Below, in pieces: positions 1 to 8,645 of a DNA stretch of 33,119 bases. The translations under genes were made by a program, and so were the position numbers. Position 1 is the stretch's first letter; the number at the start of each line of letters is the position of its first letter. Source of the DNA: Acidobacteriota bacterium (GTDB lineage: Bacteria > Acidobacteriota > Vicinamibacteria > Vicinamibacterales > SCN-69-37); assembly GCA_004297655.1 (NCBI GenBank), contig SCUN01000197.1, positions 1 through 33,119 on the forward strand, in the 5' to 3' direction. Below the pieces are notes generated by a model. The model made no database searches. It was not told the origin of the DNA and was given only the letters and a program-made list of their open reading frames with translations.

Positions 1-264
1 CACGCCATTCTCGAAGAAGGCGTGCGCGCAGAACGCGAGATCCCGGTGCATTTCCTGATCGGCCAAACCGATCCTCGACTTGAACCACTGCCGGTCCGCG
101 TCGATGAGGCTGATCACGGAGATCGGCGTCTCGCAAATAAAGCTGGCCAGGTGCGTGAGATCCTCGAACGCCTTCTCCGCTGGCGTGTCGAGCAGGCCGT
201 ACCGGCGCAGGACCTCGAGCCGTTCGGATTCGCGCGGATGCAGCGCGGCAGGCACAGCGGGCAT
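1..264 (-). CDS. GAF-domain sensor protein, N-terminal part (truncated by window edge), probably a GAF sensor histidine kinase or cyclase
   Basis: Reverse translation of 264..1 gives MPAVPAALHPRESERLEVLRRYGLLDTPAEKAFEDLTHLASFICETPISVISLIDADRQWFKSRIGL...HRDLAFCAHAFFENGV, a typical GAF N-terminus. ATG overlaps the upstream TGA (TGATG). Not in the ORF track because it is open at the edge. Confidence 0.85.
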   Translation of the reverse strand, partial: MPAVPAALHPRESERLEVLRRYGLLDTPAEKAFEDLTHLASFICETPISVISLIDADRQWFKSRIGLADQEMHRDLAFCAHAFFENGV

Positions 265-2294
265 CAGCCCTCCAATACGCGGTGAAGTTCGCGCACGAGT
301 TCGTCAGTTCCCACCGGCTTCGCGAGAAACGACGTCGCGCCAAGCGCCATGGATCGCGTCTCGCCACGCCCGGAATTGCTCCCGGAAATCACGATGATCG
401 GCAACTCGCGGCCTCTCGGCGTCTGTCGCACATGTTCGATCAAACCAAACCCGTCCGCCACGGGCATATGCAGATCCACGACCATGGCATCGTAGGAACC
501 CGAGTCATACAGCGATCTCGCCACCCGCCCGTTCGACGCCGGCGCCACTGAGAATCCGTTACGCGACAGCGCCTGCGTCAGCACCTCGCGCAAATCGCCA
601 TCGTCTTCGGCCAGAATCACCGAGGCTGACGAACGCTTCGGCGACGCCCGGTACGGTCCGGTCGGCGCCCGCTCCAGGCTCTCGGCGTACGGCACCTGCA
701 GCGTAAACACGCTGCCCTGCCCCACGACGCTCTCGACACTGATCGTGCCGCCGTGCTCTTCGATCAGCGCCTTCGCGATGGCGAGCCCCAGCCCGGACCC
801 GCCCCTCGCCCGAGTGGCCGAACTGTCGAGCTGTTTGAATTTGCTGAACAGCCTCGGAATGTCCGACACCGCAATACCGGGGCCGTGATCGCGCACGCTG
901 ATGCTGACGCCGCGCTGACCGAGATGCGTCGTCACCGTCACCACGCCGCCGGCCGGCGAGAACTTGATCGCGTTCGACACGAGGTTGGTCAGCACTTGAG
1001 CGAACCGGTCCGGATCGACCCGAATCAACGCCGGCCGTTCCGGCGCCTCGACGACGATCCGCACGCCGGCGGCACGCGCCATTTCGCCGGAGACTTCAAG
1101 GCTCGAGCGCACGATGTCGGCGGCGTCGCAAGGCACCAGCTTCAGCTGCACCTGGCCGGCCTCGATCTTCGACACGTCCAGGATGTCGTTGATGATGCGG
1201 ATCAGGCGTTCGCAGTTCTTGAGGGCAATCTGCAGCAACGGCTCGTGATCGGGATCCCGGAACGCCGGCGGATCGTCGAGCACGATCTGCAACGCGCCGC
1301 GCACGGATGTCAGCGGCGTTCGCAGTTCGTGACTGACGACCGACACGAATTCGCTCTTCATCCGGTCGACTTCCCGCCGCTCGGAGATGTCGCGCACATT
1401 GCCCGCGAAGTGGCGGCCCTGGTCCGTCTGGAATTCGAACAGCGAGAGTTCCATCGGGAAGGTCGTGCCGTCCTTCCTGCGCGCCTCCCACTCGGTCACT
1501 TTTCCCAGCGCGGGGCCCGGCAGTGCCTTCAGCGCAGCCAGCGCCTGTTCGTCGGACATCGCCATCAGCACACGGATGGACCGGCCGATCAGCTCATCCG
1601 GCGAATAGCCGAAGATCCTCACCGCCGCGGGGTTGACCGACTCGATCTTTCCGCGATCGCTTGTCGTGATCAGGCCGACGACCATCTTGTCCACGATGAC
1701 GGAGAATCGCCGTTCCAGCGCCGCGCGCGACCGATCCGTGCGCATCTGAGCCTGCGTCTGCCGGTAGATCACGAACAAGGCGCCCGCCAGGATGGCGCCG
1801 CCGCCGACGGCCAGAACCAGCAGCGTCTGGACGACGCTCTGAATGTTCTGCTGCCGCGCGTCGAGGCGCCCGTTGAGGAGGGCCGTCTCTTCGGCCGCCA
1901 TTTCGCCGAGGAGCCTCAGCGCCTCTTCGGTCGCGCCCGTCGACAACGCCGCGTTGACGCCGGCAATGCGCGCCTGCTGCGTCGGGCTCGGCACCATCGA
2001 CGACAGCGCCGCGATCGTGCCGCGCACGCGAAACTGATCCTGCTCGAGGCCGAGGTTCGCCGGGGCACCGCCGACCTTCTGACGCAGCTCGGCCAGCGCC
2101 GTCCCCGCCACGCCGATGCGCGCGCTCTCAATGAGTTCGATGACCTCGCGCGACTGTCCGACCGCCTCGTGAGACGCGCCGAGCAGTTGGGCGCCGCGGA
2201 CGGCCAGAGCGGCGATCGAGGCCAGGACCACGAACGCCATCAGCGCGCCGACGATCGTTCGTCTCTTGAGCGACCCGGCCATCTCAGACGCCAA
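264..2294 (-). CDS. Hybrid sensor histidine kinase (TM sensor - PAS - HisKA - HATPase - C-terminal REC)
   Basis: N-terminal TM and sensor region, PAS (VNPAAVRIFGYSPDELIGRS), H-box FVSVVSHELRTPLTSVRGAL, N/G boxes (NLVSNAIKFSPAGG, DHGPGIAVSDIPRLFSKF, GSGLGLAIAKALIEEHGG), C-terminal receiver (VILAEDDGDLREVL...VVDLHMP...KPVG). Confidence 0.95.
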   Translation of the reverse strand: MASEMAGSLKRRTIVGALMAFVVLASIAALAVRGAQLLGASHEAVGQSREVIELIESARIGVAGTALAELRQKVGGAPANLGLEQDQFRVRGTIAALSSMVPSPTQQARIAGVNAALSTGATEEALRLLGEMAAEETALLNGRLDARQQNIQSVVQTLLVLAVGGGAILAGALFVIYRQTQAQMRTDRSRAALERRFSVIVDKMVVGLITTSDRGKIESVNPAAVRIFGYSPDELIGRSIRVLMAMSDEQALAALKALPGPALGKVTEWEARRKDGTTFPMELSLFEFQTDQGRHFAGNVRDISERREVDRMKSEFVSVVSHELRTPLTSVRGALQIVLDDPPAFRDPDHEPLLQIALKNCERLIRIINDILDVSKIEAGQVQLKLVPCDAADIVRSSLEVSGEMARAAGVRIVVEAPERPALIRVDPDRFAQVLTNLVSNAIKFSPAGGVVTVTTHLGQRGVSISVRDHGPGIAVSDIPRLFSKFKQLDSSATRARGGSGLGLAIAKALIEEHGGTISVESVVGQGSVFTLQVPYAESLERAPTGPYRASPKRSSASVILAEDDGDLREVLTQALSRNGFSVAPASNGRVARSLYDSGSYDAMVVDLHMPVADGFGLIEHVRQTPRGRELPIIVISGSNSGRGETRSMALGATSFLAKPVGTDELVRELHRVLEG

Positions 2295-2652
2295 GCAGTT
2301 CCCGCACCCTGTCGCCGAGCGTCAGCGCGTCGAACGGCTTCGTGATGTAGCCGATCGCGCCGATGCTGAGGCCCGTCTTCAGTTCCTGCTCCTGGCTTCG
2401 CGCCGTGAGGAAGATCACCGGCACCGCGGCCGTGGCCGGGTCGGCCTTCAGCCGACGGCACACCTCAACGCCGTCGAGTTCCGGCATCATCCAGTCGAGC
2501 AGCGCCACGTCCGGCATTTCGCTCGTGACGCGCTCGAGCGCCTCGCGGCCGTTGGTCGCGAGCACCACCTGGAATCCCGCGCGCTTCAACGACAGCCGGG
2601 CGACAAGCTGAATGTCCGGATCGTCTTCGGCCAGGACCACCTTGAGGCTCAT
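2284..2652 (-). CDS. Single-domain response regulator (REC)
   Basis: MSLKVVLAEDDPDIQLVARLSL...VALLDWMMPELDGVEVCRRLK...VIFLTARSQ...GYITKPFDALTLGDRVRELLGV; 11-nt overlap with the next gene. True start is the internal ATG at 2652, not the 4329 start in the ORF track. Confidence 0.92.
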   Translation of the reverse strand: MSLKVVLAEDDPDIQLVARLSLKRAGFQVVLATNGREALERVTSEMPDVALLDWMMPELDGVEVCRRLKADPATAAVPVIFLTARSQEQELKTGLSIGAIGYITKPFDALTLGDRVRELLGV

Positions 2653-4061
2653 GGCTTCGCAAACCCTTTCCGTGTCATGGTGCCCCAGCCCTGCTTCTTT
2701 TTGAAGAAGTCGATCACGCCTTTCAGTCTCCAGTACGTGGTCAACTGACGATACCCGAAGTTCTCGATCACGCCGACCGAGGCCAGCACCAGCAGATCCG
2801 TGGCGCGAGGATATCGCCGAAACGACAGTTCTTCGAGCACGACCGCGCCCACGGAGATGATCGCGCCGTAGGCAATCGCCGCGAGAAACAACAGCTCGGC
2901 GAAGCGCCAGTCGAGCAGCCCCAGCGACACTGCCAGAATTGTCACGACAAACCCGCTGAACTCGATGACCGGTCCGAGCGCCTCGAAGAGCAGGTAGTAC
3001 GGCATGGCGAACAGCCCCACCACGCCGTACCGCGGGTTCGCCATCATGCGCTTGTGATAGCCGAGCACCTGCATCGTGCCGCGCTGCCACCGGTTGCGCT
3101 GGCTGCCGAGGATCTTCCTCGACTCCGGCGCTTCCGTCCAGCACACCGGGTCTGGCTGGAACACGATGCGGTATCGCTGCCGCGCTTCGCGCGCCCGCCG
3201 GTGCAGCCGTGTGACGATCTCCATGTCCTCGCCGACCGTATCCGCGCGGAAACCGCCGACGGCAATCACCGCCTCGCGCTTGAAGATCCCGAACGCGCCG
3301 GAAATGATCAGCAGCGCGTTGGCCGCCGACAACGCCACGCGGCCGGCCAGAAACGCCCGCAAATACTCGACGACCTGGAACATCGCGAGACGGTTCTTCG
3401 GCAGACGCACTTCGGTGACCTTGCCGGCCTCCACCGTGCAGCCGTTGACGATGCGCACGATGCCGCCGGCGGCGAGGGTGTCGGGGTCTTCGATGAACGG
3501 CAGCACCGCGCGCGTCAGCGCGTGTTCCTCGAGCAGCGAATCCGCGTCGATCACGCACACCAGCGGATGCCGCGCCGCGTTGATGCCGGCATTGATCGCG
3601 TCCGCTTTGCCGCCGTTCATCTTGTCGATCGCCACCAGATCCGGATATCGCAACGTTCGATAGACCGCCTTCACGGGCTGCGACTCGATCGGCTGCGCGT
3701 AGCTGGCCGGCGCCGGCTGCATTTCGTACCCGGCCGCCAGCACCTCCATCGTCTTGTCCTTCGCGCCATCCACCACGACGACGATCTCGAACGATGGGTA
3801 ATTCAAGAGCAGCAGCGACCGCACGCTCTCGCAGATCGTCGCCTCCTCGTTGTAGGCGGGCACAATCAGCGAGATGCCCGGCGTGGCCGGCGAGCGCATC
3901 AACGCGCTCAATTCCTGCGACGTCCATCGGCGGCGATGCTGGCGCAGCTTGACGAAGGCGACGACGCAGAAGACGAGATAGAGCGTGTTGAGGACGAGAA
4001 AGTACGCGAGGACGCCGAGATCGAAGACCGAGAGGAACAGAATGACGTAGTGGCGGAGCAT
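2649..4061 (-). CDS. Membrane glycosyltransferase family 2 (processive polysaccharide-synthase type)
   Basis: N-terminal and C-terminal TM segments, SLIVPAYNEEATICESVRSLL, VVVVDGAKDKT, DADSLL, GEDMEIVTRLH, SQRNRWQRG (QxxRW), start MLRHYVILFLSVFDLGVLAYF; ATGA overlap with the downstream REC gene. Confidence 0.92.
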   Translation of the reverse strand: MLRHYVILFLSVFDLGVLAYFLVLNTLYLVFCVVAFVKLRQHRRRWTSQELSALMRSPATPGISLIVPAYNEEATICESVRSLLLLNYPSFEIVVVVDGAKDKTMEVLAAGYEMQPAPASYAQPIESQPVKAVYRTLRYPDLVAIDKMNGGKADAINAGINAARHPLVCVIDADSLLEEHALTRAVLPFIEDPDTLAAGGIVRIVNGCTVEAGKVTEVRLPKNRLAMFQVVEYLRAFLAGRVALSAANALLIISGAFGIFKREAVIAVGGFRADTVGEDMEIVTRLHRRAREARQRYRIVFQPDPVCWTEAPESRKILGSQRNRWQRGTMQVLGYHKRMMANPRYGVVGLFAMPYYLLFEALGPVIEFSGFVVTILAVSLGLLDWRFAELLFLAAIAYGAIISVGAVVLEELSFRRYPRATDLLVLASVGVIENFGYRQLTTYWRLKGVIDFFKKKQGWGTMTRKGFAKP

Positions 4062-4063
4062 CG

Positions 4064-5158
4064 TCAGGCGCCTCCCGCCGAGGCGCGCGCGCGCGCCTGC
4101 CGTTCCCACAGCATCTGTTTCGCCAACGCCGCGGCCTGGCCGTCGCCCGTGGCGCTGGCGGCGAGCACGCTCGCGCCGGCCGCGTGGAGGCCGAGCAGCG
4201 CGCGCGCGCTTTCGGCCGCGACGGTCCAGTTGCCTTCCTGCAAATGCTCGCCGAGATATGTCGCGGCGTCGTCGCGCCCGCTGCGTCCGAGCGCGCGGGC
4301 CGCCATCGCGCGCACGCCCGCGTCGTCATCGGCCAGCGACTTCAGCGCGTAGTAGAAACCCGCGTCGTCCAGGCCGATCGTGCCAAGCACATTGAGCGCG
4401 GCGGCACGCACGGGCGCGTCCCCATGACCGCAGAGCGCCAGACACTCCTCTGTGGCGGCGCCGCCGCAGATCGCCGGCACGAGGTCGGCGACGAACGGCA
4501 GCACGTCCGGCCGGCGGCGGATGGACTCCATCAAGGCGGGTCCGCCGTCGGCGCCCAGCGTTCGGAGCGCATCGACGATCCGCACACGCTGGTGTCGGGA
4601 TTGCTCGGGGATTCGGGCCAGCAGTTCCTGCACGGCACGAAAATCGCCAAGGCGGCCGAGCGCCTCGACGGCGGCCGCTCGAACCTCCTCATGATCGTCG
4701 TCGAGCGCGACGGCCATGGCGAGGAACGATCCGGCGTCCTTGATCACGCCCAGCGAGCGGATCGCCTCGGCGCGCCGCCACCACTGACGGTGCCGGATGT
4801 CCTGCCGCCAGGTCTCGGCCACGCCGGCGTCGACGGCGAGGCCGGCGCCGAGCGCCACGGGCCCGCCGGAGAACGACAGGAGCGGCGCGACGATCATGCG
4901 CCCGAGAAGCAATGGCGACCGCCGCCCAAACCGCAACAGGCGCGCGCGATCTTCCGGCGTCGCGCGCTCGCTCAGCCAGCGATCGACCAGCGGCTGAAAG
5001 CGCGATTCGAGCAGCGCGCGACGCCGATCGATCGACGATCGAATCACGCGCTGCACGACCAGCGCGACAAGCAGCACGATGAAGAGCGCGGCCGCGCCGA
5101 TCAGGAACGGCACGAGGACCTGCCGAAAGATGTCGGCGATCCGCAGGACGGTGGTCAT
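4064..5158 (-). CDS. Membrane-anchored HEAT-repeat protein
   Basis: N-terminal TM helix (LVPFLIGAAALFIVLLVALVV) followed by HEAT-like repeats (RRAEAIRSLGVIKDAGS.., EVRAAAVEALGRLGDFRAV.., GVRAMAARALGRSGRDDAA..). Confidence 0.85.
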   Translation of the reverse strand: MTTVLRIADIFRQVLVPFLIGAAALFIVLLVALVVQRVIRSSIDRRRALLESRFQPLVDRWLSERATPEDRARLLRFGRRSPLLLGRMIVAPLLSFSGGPVALGAGLAVDAGVAETWRQDIRHRQWWRRAEAIRSLGVIKDAGSFLAMAVALDDDHEEVRAAAVEALGRLGDFRAVQELLARIPEQSRHQRVRIVDALRTLGADGGPALMESIRRRPDVLPFVADLVPAICGGAATEECLALCGHGDAPVRAAALNVLGTIGLDDAGFYYALKSLADDDAGVRAMAARALGRSGRDDAATYLGEHLQEGNWTVAAESARALLGLHAAGASVLAASATGDGQAAALAKQMLWERQARARASAGGA

Positions 5159-6657
5159 CGAACCAGTCGCGCGACCCGCGCCATCAGCTCCTGCGGGCTG
5201 AACGGCTTCGTCATGTAGTCGTCGGCGCCAAGGCCGAACGCGCGCGTCACATCTTCCTCGCGGCCGCGCGCCGACAGCACGATCACGCGCGGCCGTTTCG
5301 CGGCGTTGGCGATCTCCGTCAACACGTCGAAGCCGGTGCGTTTCGGCATCATGAGATCGAGCACCATCAGATCGGGCTGCTTTTCCGCAACGGCGGCGGC
5401 CGCGGCGTCGCCGTCAAAGACCATCGCCGTTCGATAGCCGGCCGACTTGAGCTGGGCGTCAACAATGCGCATGACCGACGGATCGTCGTCGGCAAGAAGC
5501 ACGAGCGGCGAGTACGCGGCAGGTTTGGCGGTGCCGAGCCGCGCACCGTTCAACTGGTGATCGGCTTCCGCCAGGAGAGCCTCGAGGGACTTCGCGCCGG
5601 CCGCGGCAGATTCGGCCGCGCCACCGATGAGCCCGGGCCAGGACTTCTCGAGGTCGGCCGTGCGCGCCGCGGCAATCTCCCCTGTCGCCGCCGCGAGCAG
5701 CCACACGACGTGGCCGGCGTCGAACATCGCCACCAGGTCGGAGCGCCGCGCCGCGCCAGCGATGGCGCCGGCGACCTCCGCTTCGCGTCCGAGCGGAAGT
5801 CGCACGAGCGCGAGGGCGGCTCGATCCCGGCGCAGCCGCTCCTGAGCCGCCAGCACGAACGCTTCGTAAGTGAGAAGGCCGTTGTGTTCATCAGCCGTCG
5901 TCGTCGCGCGGGTCTTGAGCAACAGACTCAGCCGGAGGATGAGTTCCGACTGGTCGATCGGCTTGATCAGATAGTCGTCGGCGCCGAGCGCCACGCCGGT
6001 CAGCCGATCGCTCATCGACGCGCGCGTCGTCATGAACACGACGGGCGTGGTGGCGAGCTCGGGCGAGGATTTCAGTTTCCGGCAGATCGCGTGGCCGTCG
6101 GTGCCAGGAAGATCGATATCGAGAATGATGAGCGCCGGATGTTCGAGGCGGGCGCGATTGAAGACGTCACTGCCGTCGCCGGTCGCGGACACCTGGTAGC
6201 CCGCCGCGCGGAGCCATGTCGTGACGATCCGAAGCTGCGTCTCGTCGTCTTCGGCGACCAGCACGCGCGGGCCGGCCGGACGGCCTGGGGCCTTCGCCCA
6301 CGCCGGTTCGGGTTTCGCCAGATCCGCGGCAAAACTCTCCGACAACTTCATAAGGGCCAGCGAGATGTCGTTGGCCTTGACGCCCGTTTGTCCCTGTGAA
6401 GCCGCGACGACGAGTTGTTCGAGATCCGAGGCTTTCGCGCTGACGCTCGGAAAACCGAGCGTGCCCGCGATGCCGGCCATTTGATGCGTCATACGGCGCG
6501 CGGTCGCCTGTGATCCCGCAGCCTCACCATCCGGCGACCCCATCGCGTCGAACAGCAGCGTCAGCGACCGCACGCGTCCGGGAAACGCTTCGATGAAGCG
6601 CACTCGCGCTTCTCGCATGACAGTTTCCGGATCGTCGAAGTCGAGCTCTTCAGCCAT
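5155..6657 (-). CDS. Multi-domain phosphorelay protein: Hpt - REC - degenerate GGDEF-like region - REC
   Basis: Hpt-like ARRMTHQMAGIAGTLGFPSVSAKASDLEQ; REC1 RVLVAEDDETQLRIV..LIILDIDLPGTDG..KPIDQSEL; REC2 LVLLADDDPSVMRIV..LMVLDLMMPKRTG..YMTKPFSPQELMARV; middle part lacks GGDEF. ATGA overlap with the HEAT gene. Confidence 0.85.
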   Translation of the reverse strand: MAEELDFDDPETVMREARVRFIEAFPGRVRSLTLLFDAMGSPDGEAAGSQATARRMTHQMAGIAGTLGFPSVSAKASDLEQLVVAASQGQTGVKANDISLALMKLSESFAADLAKPEPAWAKAPGRPAGPRVLVAEDDETQLRIVTTWLRAAGYQVSATGDGSDVFNRARLEHPALIILDIDLPGTDGHAICRKLKSSPELATTPVVFMTTRASMSDRLTGVALGADDYLIKPIDQSELILRLSLLLKTRATTTADEHNGLLTYEAFVLAAQERLRRDRAALALVRLPLGREAEVAGAIAGAARRSDLVAMFDAGHVVWLLAAATGEIAAARTADLEKSWPGLIGGAAESAAAGAKSLEALLAEADHQLNGARLGTAKPAAYSPLVLLADDDPSVMRIVDAQLKSAGYRTAMVFDGDAAAAAVAEKQPDLMVLDLMMPKRTGFDVLTEIANAAKRPRVIVLSARGREEDVTRAFGLGADDYMTKPFSPQELMARVARLVR

Positions 6658-6686
6658 GGGGACCAGGCCAGGGGGCAGAGAGGAGT

Positions 6687-8645
6687 CTACTGTAACGAGG
6701 CCTTCCGGATCACCGCGGTCAGGGTCCCCTTTTCCACGCCGGATTGCGCGACGATCGCCCGAATCGCGAACGACCCGGCGCCGAGCGTCCCGAATTCGAT
6801 GTCGGTCGTGGCCGAGAGGACCGTCCCCGTCGCCGTCGGATGAATCTCTCGGCTCATCAGCGCGGCCGTCTCGCCGATCCTCGACAGCTCAAAGCGGACG
6901 ACGATGTCGGTCGCCATTGCGGCGGCGTCGTCGGGATAGAGCTCGATCGCCGCGTGAAGGGTCTTGACGCCGGCGGGCAGCGCATCGAGCGCGAGCAGAC
7001 GCTCGCCTGACAGCGATGTCCAGCTGATCAGGACCTGGCTTGCGGTGAAGTTGCCGAGCCGCTGCAGTTCCGCGCCAATGGACTGCTCCGCGCTGCCGAC
7101 TCGGCCTGTGGCGTCGGCCGTCGCCACTCGCAGCGTGTATTTACCCGAGGGCACCGACAGCGGAAAGGCGAAAAAGTACGGCTGGCCTGCGGCCGGTTGG
7201 GCCAAAGTCGTTCGCCCGGCCCTCACCGAAGCGCCGGCCACGTCGACCAGCGAAAACATCGTCGTGACCGGACCGGCGACGTCGGCGGGCATCTCGACGT
7301 TCACGCCGATCTGCACCGCCGCGCCGGCCAACTCGCGTCGAACGGTGGAAGCGACGCGAATCGGCACCGCCGCGTCGATGCCGCCGTACTTCACGGCGGT
7401 TCTGAGCTGATCGTCGATCGGCACGACCACGGGGGCCGCGGAAGCAGATAACGCCTTTCTGTTCGCGCGCACGGTCACGCCGGGTCGCTTCACGCTGACT
7501 TTCGCGTTGATATAACGTGCCGACGTGGCGTTCGGCGGCGCGTCGATGCCGAGCCGGTAGATGGCGGACGTCTCCGCCGCGATGCGCGTGAAGAAGCGAT
7601 CGCCCTGGCCGATGACGTGAAAGGCTTCGCCGCCGGCTGCGGACGCAACGGTCGCGAGGCCGTCGAACATCGCGCGATCGGACGTCACGCGCGCGCGATC
7701 CTGTTCGTTGCTTTGCGCGGTCATCGACGTCATGTCCGTCTCTTCGGCCATCCCATAGAATCGCACGCCGCTTTCCGCGGCTTCCCGCATGATCGGCTCG
7801 AGCTGCCGCGGCAGCTCGCCCACATCCGCCACGGTCGGCACGCCGCCGGACAGCGCGATCACGACTTTGGCGCCCTTGAACGGCTTCAGCACGGCGATGA
7901 TCTGTCGATACGCGTCCATCTGCATCGCGGCGCGGTGGCGCAGGTCCGACGCGTAGCCGCGCGAGAGACCGCTGATCATCGCCCTGCAGGCGTCGATCAT
8001 CTTGTCGCCCAGTCCGGCAAGCTCGCATTCGCGAACGGCCACGCGATTCAATGTGTCTTCGGTGAGACCGCGGTCGATCTCGACGGCTTCGAGCGGCGAA
8101 ATGTAGAACGGCGGTGTGGGAGACACCTCGGCGCGGCCGATCATTTTCAGGATCGCCGCCTTGAGCGCGATCCGATCCGTCGTCGGATTGACTGTCGGAA
8201 GCATCCCGCCGATCGACGTGACGCCAATCAGGTCGTCCGGGCCGAATTGGTCGATCGTGCGATTCGCGGCCGCCGTCAGCGATCGGCCGGTCAGCGGTGT
8301 AATTGACTGATCGTCGAACAGGATGACGACCACTCGTCTGTCCGTGGCTGCCGCTCTCGCCGCGGCCAGCGTCGCCGGCGTCGTTGAGGTGGCGGGCGCA
8401 ATGGCCGTCCCGCCGCCGAACTCGACGTAATCAACGGTCTGTACGGGCCGTTGCTGGCCGTCGAGCATGACGACGAAGTCCGAGGCCTTCAGGCCCTTGA
8501 CCGGCTTGCCGTCTTTGTCAACCGCAGTTACGTCGAGCGCGACGATGTTGGTCGTGGTGCGGAAGACGGGCGGATTCTGTTGCGGAGCGGCGAGCGCCAG
8601 GGCCAGCAAGACCGGCCACACCAGGACTACGACTCGTGCTCTCAT
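6687..8645 (-). CDS. Secreted VWFA-domain protein (Acidobacterial VWFA-related family)
   Basis: Signal-like N-terminus MRARVVVLVWPVLLALALAAPQQNPPVFRTTTNIVALDVTAVDKDGKPVKGLKASDFVVMLDGQQRPVQTVDYVEF; VVVILFDDQSIT. Start at 8645 preferred over the 9011 ORF start. Confidence 0.8.
   Translation of the reverse strand: MRARVVVLVWPVLLALALAAPQQNPPVFRTTTNIVALDVTAVDKDGKPVKGLKASDFVVMLDGQQRPVQTVDYVEFGGGTAIAPATSTTPATLAAARAAATDRRVVVILFDDQSITPLTGRSLTAAANRTIDQFGPDDLIGVTSIGGMLPTVNPTTDRIALKAAILKMIGRAEVSPTPPFYISPLEAVEIDRGLTEDTLNRVAVRECELAGLGDKMIDACRAMISGLSRGYASDLRHRAAMQMDAYRQIIAVLKPFKGAKVVIALSGGVPTVADVGELPRQLEPIMREAAESGVRFYGMAEETDMTSMTAQSNEQDRARVTSDRAMFDGLATVASAAGGEAFHVIGQGDRFFTRIAAETSAIYRLGIDAPPNATSARYINAKVSVKRPGVTVRANRKALSASAAPVVVPIDDQLRTAVKYGGIDAAVPIRVASTVRRELAGAAVQIGVNVEMPADVAGPVTTMFSLVDVAGASVRAGRTTLAQPAAGQPYFFAFPLSVPSGKYTLRVATADATGRVGSAEQSIGAELQRLGNFTASQVLISWTSLSGERLLALDALPAGVKTLHAAIELYPDDAAAMATDIVVRFELSRIGETAALMSREIHPTATGTVLSATTDIEFGTLGAGSFAIRAIVAQSGVEKGTLTAVIRKASLQ

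Noticed and set aside
753-2345. 530-aa plus-strand ORF antisense to the hybrid kinase
   Set aside because: Arg/His/Asp-rich composition with no recognisable domain; mirror of a real coding frame in GC-rich DNA. The same applies to 3054-4352, 4184-5218, 8933-10828, 10668-11930 and 21091-22233 on the plus strand and to 12618-13718 and 17718-19385 on the minus strand.
2284-4329. 681-aa minus-strand ORF in the track
   Set aside because: Only its last 122 residues are real (REC protein starting at 2652). The rest is an Arg/Ala-rich out-of-frame reading of the glycosyltransferase gene, an effect of high GC.
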